From CAVRZY01 sp963725415 (lineage in GTDB: Bacteria; Acidobacteriota; Terriglobia; Bryobacterales; Bryobacteraceae): a stretch of 51,270 nt of DNA. Numbering within the stretch: the first letter of the stretch is position 1; every line of letters starts with the position of its first letter. The stretch spans positions 1 through 51,270 of the forward strand of contig CAVRZY010000169.1 in the NCBI GenBank assembly GCA_963725415.1, given 5' to 3'. The position numbers were made by a program, and so were the translations under genes. Positions 1 to 7,308 of this stretch are shown here, piece after piece. The notes beneath the pieces are model-generated. The model did no database searches, was not told where the DNA came from, and saw only the letters and a list, made by a program, of their open reading frames with translations.

Positions 1-495
1 TTGGCAATGTGTGTAGTCATATATCTCACTTGGACCGGGTTGCCAGTAGTAGTCACCATATGTCGGTGCAATTATCGTCGAGCCGACATCGGCATAGCCC
101 GCGAATATGCTATCCTTGATGATTTCCCTGTTGATCGCTAGCCATGGCCTGCCTGACCGCAGGATCAAACCTCAGAGAGTTGGTCTCACCGGAGGTGTCG
201 TTGTACATGGAGACAAGTATGTCGTTCGAATAGGCCGTCGTGCTCAGGCCAGCGTAGTGCCCAATGTTGTCCGTCGGGTTCCTCTGAGCCAGTCCATCAG
301 GTTCCGGTAGTTCGGGGCGTTGAAGGCTGCAAGGTCGATGCTTCCCTTCTCCATGTCGATGAGCATCGCCGCGGGCTCCAGATAGGTCTTGATGATTAGC
401 CTGTCGAATTGGACCTTCTTGCTGTAGTCTGCCTCTCCGTGATAGTTCGGATTCCGCAGGAGTATTAGCTGGTCGCCAGCGATGAACTCCCATCC
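1..495 (-). pseudogene. Family-5 extracellular solute-binding protein, internal fragment with frameshifts
   Basis: This is a piece from the middle of a periplasmic oligopeptide/nickel-type ABC transporter binding protein (SBP_bac_5). Read on the minus strand it gives a continuous family-like text only if the frame changes near 278-288 and again near 137-143: EFIAGDQLILLRNPNYHGEA, then a stretch ending in GSIDLAAFNAPNY, then NPTDNIGHYAGLSTTAYSND, then AINREIIKDSIFAGYADVGS. The pattern of a strand ending in RNPNY followed by a LIDMEKGSIDL-like segment and VRQAMAYAINRE is typical of the family. Both ends are missing: the window edge cuts the C-terminus and the join near 487-497 cuts the N-terminus. 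The frame changes look like sequencing indels. Source organism unknown; not obviously the acidobacterium that follows. Confidence 0.72.
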
Positions 496-550
496 CGCCT
501 TCGCCGAGCTTCTCGACGATCTCGTAATGCAGGATGGTCCGTCCGATCAT
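487..550 (-). pseudogene. Ser/Thr protein kinase N-terminal stub (PknB type)
   Basis: The first 21-22 codons read MIGRTILHYEIVEKLGEGGMGV, here kept as the start M1, then HYEIVEKLGEGGMG, which is the usual opening of bacterial Hanks-type kinases including the glycine-rich ATP-binding loop. The text stops being kinase exactly after the loop and becomes solute-binding-protein sequence, with shared bases (gggatggga) at the switch. The expected next residues (VYKA/VYRA and the catalytic lysine) are absent. A GGAGG lies 10-14 bases before the ATG. I infer a join between two unrelated DNAs here, not a natural fusion. Such kinases are very abundant in Acidobacteria, which fits the downstream piece. 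Confidence 0.65.
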
Positions 551-719
551 GCCCCGGCTCCTCCAGCCCGGCTAGGAAGTTGGAATTCTCTCCGCAGATC
601 AATTGTACAGCACGAGCTGTTATGAGCGACTACAAGCAGGCTACTGAGCCTCGCGAAATACGATGACAGTCAACGCTGTCTACGCGCCGGTGGGCGCGCG
701 TCCGGCCAGGGCCGGCCGA
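551..719. other. Intergenic stretch with no gene
   Basis: About 170 bases between the start of the kinase stub and the stop of the next minus-strand gene. I see no coding pattern, strong hairpin or recognisable promoter. It contains a GC-rich patch (cgcgccggtgggcgcgcg) that may form a weak stem near the end of the secreted-protein gene. Confidence 0.4.
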
Positions 720-1479
720 TCACGGCACGGTGAAGGTGAAGGTCTCTTGTTTGGGGGACGGGTCCGTGATTTTGCGGTTCAGGAACTTCACCCACTCGGG
801 TGTGACCACGGCGAATTTCAATTCCTTGGCCGCGGCCGGGTCAACCTTGTAGTTGACGATCAGTTCGTTCTTGCCCGCTCGGACACCCGTCAGGGGGATG
901 GGGCCCGGCATCCCGGCCAGGGTCATCTGCTGTCTGCCCATTCAAGACGGGCGTCACGGTGGCCTCCATTGAGCTGACATACACGAAGGCGGACTTGTTC
1001 TCGCCTTCATCGCTGAAATAAACCGGCCGGAAGTTCTGGGGAGCCTTGGGCGCCAACCCGAACTTGCCGTCCACTTTCCCCGAAGCCTTGGACTTGCTGT
1101 ACAGCAGGAAGACCGGCGCCGGATAGCCTTCCAGTTCCAGCGAGACTGTAAGCCCGGGATTGTTGGCGCCTTCCCTGGTGAACTCGACCTGGATCTGGTT
1201 CTCACCCGGTTTCAGAATGAAGAGACTTTTCATTTCCGGAGGGACCTGCTTGGCCAGCTCACTGTCCTGGTTGAGCAACCGCATCGTTTCGGACTGGCCG
1301 CCCTTCACTTTGGTGGGGACGCCGTTGATCACAACCTTGACCTTGTATCCGTAACCGAAACACGACAGGATGGCTCCGATGTCGCCCTGTCCGTTCATGG
1401 CTGAAACCGCCTTTCCTCCAGCCCATGCCTGGAGCGCCAGCAAGGCGCCCGGCAGAAGCCCGATGTAGCGCGACCTCAC
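720..1479 (-). CDS. Secreted protein of unknown function, frameshifted
   Basis: I do not recognise the family. The start is set by a strong ribosome site (AAAGGAGG) five bases before a GTG at 1479, which opens a signal peptide (RSRYIGLLPGALLALQAWAGG). The mature part is a beta-rich protein of about 250 residues with phrases such as IQVEFTREGANNPGLTVSLE and RAGKNELIVNYKVDPAAAKE, suggesting an immunoglobulin-like or carbohydrate-binding-like sandwich. The reading frame changes near 935-950: upstream text ends ATVTPVLNG and the other frame resumes GRQQMTLAGMPGPIPLTGVR to the stop at 720. A single-base indel there explains it. It is transcribed in the same direction as the sulfatase further up, with the small Cys-rich gene between them. 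Confidence 0.6.
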
Positions 1480-1516
1480 GCTTCCTCCTTTATTAGCCGC
1501 GGGACCCTCCGGACTG

Positions 1517-1810
1517 TCAGTCCAGCGAGCCGCCGAAATGCGCCCGACGGGCCTCACAGCGACACTTCTTGTTCCAGGGTTCCGCAGGGCTTTGGATCAG
1601 CTTGACCTCGGCATCGCCGTCGGCCTTGGGTATGGAACCGTACACACGGACGGAATCCTCCCCGCAGAACCGCTCCCGTCAGACCTCCAGGGTGTAGACC
1701 TGGCAGGCGACGCAAAAGCACCAGGACGCGGTGTGTTCGTCCCCCATGATGCTGCCGGACATGGAAGCTGTTATCGCCAGCGCCCAACTGCACTGCCAGC
1801 ACTGGGGCAT
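1517..1810 (-). pseudogene. Small Cys-rich conserved protein with in-frame TGA
   Basis: A 97-codon frame runs from an ATG at 1810 to a TGA at 1517-1519, interrupted once by a TGA at codon 44 (1679-1681). Before it the text reads MPQCWQCSWALAITASMSGS and ends CFCVACQVYTLEV; after it RERFCGEDSVRVYGSIPKAD and NKKCRCEARRAHFGGSLD. The two halves stay in the same frame and look like one protein of a small conserved, cysteine-rich family without a known job. The interrupting TGA could be a nonsense change or error (TGG or TAC expected), or less likely a selenocysteine codon, since the residue is not part of a CxxC pair. An in-frame TAG lies just upstream of the ATG, so the start cannot extend. No strong ribosome site is seen. 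Confidence 0.5.
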
Positions 1811-1874
1811 GTTTCGCTATTATCCAGGACTTCCTTTTGGGCTTTCCGGCCAGCCTCAGTATACCACCAGCGGT

Positions 1875-3446
1875 CTATCTTGAAGCCGTTGAAGTTCCTC
1901 GCCAGATTTTCGCCTGCCACTGGGGCGTCTCTACCCCGCTGGCGAGGGTGGCATCCCGATCCGCCGTACCATGGCCTCGAAGAGCCGTCGGGTGAGAATC
2001 CCGTGCAGGAGTACCCGTTTCAGATCCGAGGTAGCCCCAGTTAGGCTTGTCCAGGTCCAAGGGGTCGTCGGTTTTATGCATCCAGTCCTTGAGCAGGGCG
2101 GTGAGATCCCTGATGCGGGCGGCTTGCGCGGGGTCGGCGGCCAGGTTCTTGGTTTCCCAGGGGTCGCGGCGCAGGTCGAACAGTTGCGTGGTTTGCTTGC
2201 CCCCAACGTTATACCGGATGAGCTTCCAGCGGTCAGTGCGGACGGCGCGCTGGAAGTTGCGGTAGGCCAGGAAGACCGAGTCGCGGACTCTGGCCTTGGG
2301 GTTCTTCAGCAGCGGCAGGAGGCTGTGGCCCTCAACCGTAGCGGGGATGGGGATGCCGCTCAGCTCGCAGAGGGTCGGAAAGACGTCCAGCAGGTAGCAC
2401 AGCGAATCGCTCCTTTTGCCCTGAGGGAGGCCCGGAGCGCTGATAACGAGCGGTACGCGCACGCTGTGGTCGTAGAGATTCTGCTTGCCAAACAGGCCGT
2501 GCTGGCCGACGGCCAGGCCGTTGTCGCCGGCGAAAACGATGATGGTGTTACCCGCGCGGCCGGTCTGATTGAGCGCTTCCAGCACGCGGCCGATCTGGGC
2601 GTCCAGGTGGGTGATCATGGCGTAGTAGGCGGCGATATGTTCGCGGACGATCCGGGGCGTGCGCGGCCAAGGCGCAAGCTGTTCGTCGCGCACGCGCAGG
2701 TCGCCGTTGTCGAAGGGATGCTCGGGCAGGAAGTTCTTCGGTAACGCCATCTTTTCGGGCGGATACATGTCCGCATATTCCTTGGGCGCCATGCGGGGAT
2801 CGTGCGGGGCGGTGTAGGCGAGGTAGAGCAGGAACGGATTGTCGCTCTTGTATTCCCTGAGGAACTTTATGGCCGAGTCGCTGAAGAGTTCGCTGGAGAA
2901 CTTTTCGGCCTTGCGGCGCTTGTTGCGGGGGTACTCGCCGGCAGGATCGAAGTCGGCCACCAGCACCTCGAGGTGGTTGGACATGCCGCCGAAGAAAACG
3001 TTCTCGCCGCGCTGGAAGCAGCGGGCGTAGAGGCGCTCTCCGTTGTGCCACTTGCCGGTACCGAAGGTGGTATAGCCCGCCTGTTGGAATGCCTCCGGGA
3101 ACATGACGAAGGGGCGCCGGACGCTGTCCGGAGCGTCTTTGGGCGCGACGATGTTGTTATGCACGTGGAAGAGGCTTTGGCCGGTCAGGAGCATGCCCCG
3201 GCTGGGCACACAGATGGCCCCCACGGTCCCGCCCATGATGCAGGCGTGGGTGAAAGCGGTGCCGCGGCGCACCAGCGCATCCATGTTCGGGGTCTGGATC
3301 TCGGGATTGCCCAGGGCGCGCAGCGTGTTGAAGCGCTGGTCGTCAGTGAACAGGAACAGGATGTTGGGTTTGTTGGCGGCGGCTGGGGGCAGGGCGAGCG
3401 CCGCGGTGGTCTTCAAGAAATCACGACGATTTAGACTGGTATTCAT
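1875..3446 (-). CDS. Exported sulfatase (alkaline-phosphatase superfamily)
   Basis: Type I sulfatase of 523 residues that would hydrolyse sulfate esters outside the cytoplasm. The N-terminus has a Tat-type signal (NRRDFLKTTAALALPPAAA). Metal ligands sit in FLFTDDQR (D35-D36), and the site for conversion to formylglycine is C79 in CVPSRGM, the Cys-type signature, so a sulfatase-maturing enzyme is needed. Further family marks are GTGKWHNGE, DNPFLLYLAYTAPHDP, IIVFAGDNGLAVGQHGLFGK and LFDLRRDPWE. The ATG at 3446 is chosen over a longer frame because GAGGAGGTGGAG lies just before it. The last 40 or so residues after NWGYL do not look like a family C-terminus and may result from a lost stop or frameshift. 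It sits beside a TonB receptor, which suggests use of a sulfated polymer, but no substrate can be read from the sequence. Confidence 0.9.
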   Translation of the reverse strand: MNTSLNRRDFLKTTAALALPPAAANKPNILFLFTDDQRFNTLRALGNPEIQTPNMDALVRRGTAFTHACIMGGTVGAICVPSRGMLLTGQSLFHVHNNIVAPKDAPDSVRRPFVMFPEAFQQAGYTTFGTGKWHNGERLYARCFQRGENVFFGGMSNHLEVLVADFDPAGEYPRNKRRKAEKFSSELFSDSAIKFLREYKSDNPFLLYLAYTAPHDPRMAPKEYADMYPPEKMALPKNFLPEHPFDNGDLRVRDEQLAPWPRTPRIVREHIAAYYAMITHLDAQIGRVLEALNQTGRAGNTIIVFAGDNGLAVGQHGLFGKQNLYDHSVRVPLVISAPGLPQGKRSDSLCYLLDVFPTLCELSGIPIPATVEGHSLLPLLKNPKARVRDSVFLAYRNFQRAVRTDRWKLIRYNVGGKQTTQLFDLRRDPWETKNLAADPAQAARIRDLTALLKDWMHKTDDPLDLDKPNWGYLGSETGTPARDSHPTALRGHGTADRDATLASGVETPQWQAKIWRGTSTASR

Positions 3447-3647
3447 TTTCTCCACCTCCTCGATGTCCCACGTGACTTTCTGTTGTAGACAATTCCGGAT
3501 GTGATGGCAAGCGGTCATGAAGAAGGCCAGCAGGCTGATCCTGGCCGCTGGCGGAGAAGGGACACGAACTGCTGCCGCTTGCTGACGCGCGGGGCTCGGA
3601 AACCTTACCGAGCCACGAGCGTCAGCGAGTGGTGGAAACAACAATGC
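3447..3647. other. Sulfatase leader / TonB-receptor 3' spacer
   Basis: A 200-base spacer between two minus-strand genes. It carries a short GC-rich word (cgagccacgagcgtcagcgag at about 3610) of the kind that, translated, gives LADARGSVR; this word is dispersed in related acidobacterial genomes as I recall. No second gene is convincing here. Confidence 0.35.
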
Positions 3648-6600
3648 TCAGAATTCAATCTTCAGAGCAAACTGGAGGTCGCGGTTGTCCGAGTTGGTGG
3701 AGGTAATGTTTCCCACCGTGGGCGAGCCGATGCTGGCATTGGGGAACCCGAAGTAGGGGGTGTTGGTGATGTTGAAGGCATCCAGGCGGAACTGTACGCT
3801 GAGCCGCTCGCGCAGCCTGGTGTTCTTGACGAAAGAAGCGTCCAGGGCCCTCTGTCCGGGGGCATACAACACGCCGCGAGCCACGTTCCCGTAGGTGTTG
3901 GGCGGAGGCGCGACGAAATCAGCCGCATTGAACCACATGGCGCGGTCGGGATTGTCCAGTTTCCCGGAACCGGTGCGGTTGGGCCAGCTAGGCGCGCCGT
4001 TGTTGACGCCGGTGGCCAGACCGACGCTGAACGGACGTCCCGTCTGGAGTGTGAGGATGCCGGATAGCGCCCATCCGCCCAGGACCCGCTCGAGCGGACC
4101 AGTGGACACCCAGCGCTTGCCTTTGCCGAACGGCAATTCGTAGAGGTAGCTGCCCACGAAGCGGTGTTTGACATCGAAGCCGGAAGCTCCGCGGCCGGCG
4201 CGGATATTGGTGACGGTCTGAGGACCGCCGCTTGAACCGCCGCCGCTGGCGGCCGAGCCGCCATAGTCCAGGTTCTTGGAGAAAGTGTACGCCAACAGGA
4301 ACTGAAGCCCGGAGGAGTAGCGCTTGAGCAGCTTGGTTTGCAGTCCGTTGTATAGCGAGGAGTTCCGGGGATCGAACACGGTGATGCTGGAGAGGTTGGC
4401 CAGGGGCTGGAGCAGGCGGCGCGAGGCCTGCGAACCCAGACCCGGTTGGATCTCATTGGGGTTCCAGCCGAACAGCAGGTGCAAGGCGTGGCTGCCCGCA
4501 TAACCAATCTCGGCCACCATGCTGGAGCCGATCTGCCGCTCGATATTGAGACTCCAGGTCATCTGGGAGGGGGTCTCGTTCTTGAACGAGTGGCCCAGGA
4601 TCCCGATGTTGACCGCGTTGAGTTCCGCAGTCGTCATCGGCTTCACCAGGGTGATAGCGGGGAACGGCTGGTTGATGGTGGGGATGCTTGAGAAATCGGT
4701 CGGATTGACTGGGATATTGCCGTAAGGAAGCTGCGAAACCACGTAGGGCACCTGTTCGCCGAGGAAGTTGGAACCGGAGGGCTGCTCGGGGAAGTAGGCG
4801 ATGGCATAACCGCCGCGGACGATGGTCTTGCCGTTTCCGGAGGCGTCGTAGGCAAATCCGAACCGCGGGGCCAGATTGCGGTAGTGGGTCTGCTTGCCAA
4901 CGGCCCGGGAGATGCCGCCTTCACCGGCGTAGGCCAGCTTCAGGTTGGTGAGGTCGAAGTTGACCATGCGGTTGCGAATCTCGATCTCGGGCAGAAAGAC
5001 GTCATAGCGCAGACCCAGATTGAGGGTCAGCCGGGAAGTGGCTCTCCAGTCATCCTGGATGTACATGCCATGGTCCCGGGCGGTGACATAGTAGGGCTCG
5101 AGCAGGATGCTGCGGCCGCTGCCGCCGCTGATGTAGCCGATCAACAGGGTGGCCAGCCCGGTGCCCTGAGTGTTGGTAGCCGGATCGTTGGTGAAGTTGC
5201 GGCCGAAGGACATGTTGCCGCGCGGCCCGCCGCCCGGAGGTCCCGTATAGGGGGAGAACATGCGGTGGACGTAGCGGTATCCGACCTTGGTGGTGTGACG
5301 GGCGTGCATCCAGGAGATCCCGTCTTCGATCTGCCAGTGAGTTTCTCGGGGCTTGGCCGGAAGGAATCCGGGACCGCCGCTCAAGCCCGTGAAGTCCGCA
5401 ATGTCGATGCCCGGGATGCCCGAACTGAACTCCGAGATGTTCACCCCCTGGATGCCCAGGGAAGTGGCTGCCGCATGGCCGAAGTCGGACTGCCTGGTGA
5501 AGGGGATGGTGCGGGCGAAGCCGCCGCGGAATTCGTTGATCAGGCTCGGCCGGAAGACATGGGCCTCGTTGACGGCCAGCCCCGAGGTGGTCAGTTGGGT
5601 GACCTGGATTCCCGCCACGTAGGGTCCCAGATCGTACTTCTGGGCCGCTTCCGGCGGGGTGGGCAGGCAGCAATTGGCCTGGCCTTGCGGCGCGTCCAGA
5701 TTGAAGTTCTCGTAACTGTACCGCGCGAAGAAGGTGTCCTTCTGGGAGATCTGGTGATCGACGCGGATGTTGCCGCCGTCATCGTTGATGGACCGAGGCA
5801 CGGCGATGGTGTAGTTGTTGAAATTTCCGGGGGCGTTGGGCAGCGGGTAGATGCCCGCCACGGTCCGCGAAACCGGATTGATGCGGCCAGAGGGGATGAG
5901 GTTGCCGGAGAACAGATCCCGCAGGTATTGGGGGTTGCTGGCGCTGACCGGTTTGGTCGAGTCGAAGCTGGGGTTCAGGCGCGTGGTCATGGGATCGTAG
6001 ATCCGGATCAGGGTGCCTTTAGTGTCGGTGAAATTGCTGAAGTCCCCGGTTCGACTCTGGGCCGTGGGCACAGTGTTGACAAAGGTCAAGCCCTTCCGCT
6101 CCCGCATGCCGTAATAATCCGCGAAGAAGAAGGTCTTATTGCGCCCGTGGTAGATCTTGGGCAACCAGATGGGGCCGCTGGCCGCGACGCCGAACTGGTT
6201 GCGGCGGAAGGGCGGCTTCCACTGCGGGACGGCGTTGAAGTAGTTGCGCGCATCCAGCCGTTCGTTCCGCACAAACTCGAACAGCGAGCCGTGCAGGTCG
6301 TTGCCGCCGGATTTGGTGGAGACCGAGACCACACCGGCGCCGCGCCCGAATTCCGCCGAGAACGTGCCGGTCAGCACCTTGAACTCGCGCACGGACTCGA
6401 TGGAGGGCTGAACGATCACCGTATTGAAGGTGAATTCGTTGTTGTCGATGCCGTCTATCAGCCAGGCGTTGACGTTAGCCTGGCTTCCCAGGGCGTTGAA
6501 ATTGGAGGCAGCCCGGGGATTGAAGCTGCTCTGGCCGGAGAGGTTCTCGTTTTGCTGGCCGGGTGTGACTCCCGGCGCCAGATACACCAACTGTGCGAAA

Positions 6601-7052
6601 TTACGGCCGTTCAAGGGCAGCTCGCGGATGGCGCTCTCGGTGATGACCTCTCCCAGATCTGCGCTGTCCGATTTCACCAGGGGCGCGGCCTCGGTGACGC
6701 TGACCGTTTCAGTCACCTGCCCTACCTCCAGGGTTACGTCGATGCGCGCCTTCTGGTCCACCTGAACGATGATGCCGGAGCGAACCTGCTTCTTGAATCC
6801 GGTCTTTTCGATCGCAACGCTGTATGTGCCGGGAGCCAGGAAGGGCGCATTGTAGCTGCCGGTTTCGTCGGTCGCATATTGGGTTGAAGTGCCCTTGCCG
6901 GTTTCAGTGATGGTCACTTGCGCACCGGGCACAACGGCGCCCGTGCTGTCGCGAACCGTGCCGAGAATGGTTCCGGTGGTGACCTGCGCCATTGCGGGGA
7001 TGGCAAGACACAGCAACACCGCCAGAAAAATCGAAAAGGGAAGCTTGCTCAT
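3648..7052 (-). CDS. TonB-dependent Oar-like receptor with carboxypeptidase-regulatory domain
   Basis: A 1134-residue outer-membrane protein. The signal peptide is residues 1-22 (MSKLPFSIFLAVLLCLAIPAMA). Residues about 23-105 form a carboxypeptidase-regulatory-like (transthyretin-like) domain, starting VTTGTILGTVRDSTGAVVPG. A plug-type region follows (ITESAIRELPLNGRNFAQLV, VNAWLIDGIDNNEF, FKVLTGTFSAEFGRGAGVVS), then a long beta-barrel that ends in the outer-membrane-type phenylalanine (FALKIEF). A clear AGGAGG precedes the ATG. Proteins like this exist in dozens of copies in Solibacter-type Acidobacteria and are presumed to import oligosaccharides or peptides with TonB energy. The frame is intact over 3.4 kb, in contrast to several neighbours. 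Substrate unknown; the adjacent sulfatase and large secreted protein hint at a glycan. Confidence 0.9.
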   Translation of the reverse strand: MSKLPFSIFLAVLLCLAIPAMAQVTTGTILGTVRDSTGAVVPGAQVTITETGKGTSTQYATDETGSYNAPFLAPGTYSVAIEKTGFKKQVRSGIIVQVDQKARIDVTLEVGQVTETVSVTEAAPLVKSDSADLGEVITESAIRELPLNGRNFAQLVYLAPGVTPGQQNENLSGQSSFNPRAASNFNALGSQANVNAWLIDGIDNNEFTFNTVIVQPSIESVREFKVLTGTFSAEFGRGAGVVSVSTKSGGNDLHGSLFEFVRNERLDARNYFNAVPQWKPPFRRNQFGVAASGPIWLPKIYHGRNKTFFFADYYGMRERKGLTFVNTVPTAQSRTGDFSNFTDTKGTLIRIYDPMTTRLNPSFDSTKPVSASNPQYLRDLFSGNLIPSGRINPVSRTVAGIYPLPNAPGNFNNYTIAVPRSINDDGGNIRVDHQISQKDTFFARYSYENFNLDAPQGQANCCLPTPPEAAQKYDLGPYVAGIQVTQLTTSGLAVNEAHVFRPSLINEFRGGFARTIPFTRQSDFGHAAATSLGIQGVNISEFSSGIPGIDIADFTGLSGGPGFLPAKPRETHWQIEDGISWMHARHTTKVGYRYVHRMFSPYTGPPGGGPRGNMSFGRNFTNDPATNTQGTGLATLLIGYISGGSGRSILLEPYYVTARDHGMYIQDDWRATSRLTLNLGLRYDVFLPEIEIRNRMVNFDLTNLKLAYAGEGGISRAVGKQTHYRNLAPRFGFAYDASGNGKTIVRGGYAIAYFPEQPSGSNFLGEQVPYVVSQLPYGNIPVNPTDFSSIPTINQPFPAITLVKPMTTAELNAVNIGILGHSFKNETPSQMTWSLNIERQIGSSMVAEIGYAGSHALHLLFGWNPNEIQPGLGSQASRRLLQPLANLSSITVFDPRNSSLYNGLQTKLLKRYSSGLQFLLAYTFSKNLDYGGSAASGGGSSGGPQTVTNIRAGRGASGFDVKHRFVGSYLYELPFGKGKRWVSTGPLERVLGGWALSGILTLQTGRPFSVGLATGVNNGAPSWPNRTGSGKLDNPDRAMWFNAADFVAPPPNTYGNVARGVLYAPGQRALDASFVKNTRLRERLSVQFRLDAFNITNTPYFGFPNASIGSPTVGNITSTNSDNRDLQFALKIEF

Positions 7053-7308
7053 AATCCTCCTCTACAAAAGACCCGCCTCGTCCCGAGGGGACGGGCTACT
7101 ACCCTCAGTTTTCAATCTACCTAAGCATACTCCAGCGGCCCGGCCCGGGTAAAGCCCATGAGTGCAGCCCTGCAATGCCTCAGTCTCGGGGGCCGTGGGA
7201 CAAGCTTCAGCTTGTCTCGGGTGGTATTCGAAACGCCTCCGGACAGGCTGGAAGCCTATCCTACCCGGCTGCACAGGCTGTTGCCCCCGAGACTGAGGCG
7301 TTACTTGT
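7053..7308. other. Intergenic space holding a palindromic element
   Basis: The 256 bases upstream of the TonB-receptor gene hold no gene. They contain GACGGGCTAC words and the inverted-repeat element described separately, with an inner near-palindrome ACAAGCTTCAGCTTGT at about 7200-7216. Confidence 0.55.
7177..7299. repeat. Inverted-repeat (MITE-like) element with GCCTCAG ends, copy 1
   Basis: A 17-base arm GCCTCAGTCTCGGGGGC at 7177-7193 is matched by its perfect reverse complement at 7283-7299. Between the arms is a further stem (gacaagcttcagcttgtc). The outer bases (aatGCCTCAG and CTGAGGCgtt) agree with those of a second, otherwise different element at 17,604-17,748. It has no coding capacity, so if mobile it would depend on an enzyme in trans. 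Confidence 0.65.

Noticed and set aside
1679..1681. Selenocysteine as the preferred reading of the in-frame TGA
   Set aside because: No selenoprotein machinery or clear SECIS is visible and frequent base errors in the window make a sequence error simpler.
4884..6887. A 667-codon open frame on the plus strand opposite the TonB receptor
   Set aside because: It is antisense to a well-conserved gene; long antisense frames are expected in GC-rich DNA with strong third-position bias. The text has no signal, domain or ribosome site.
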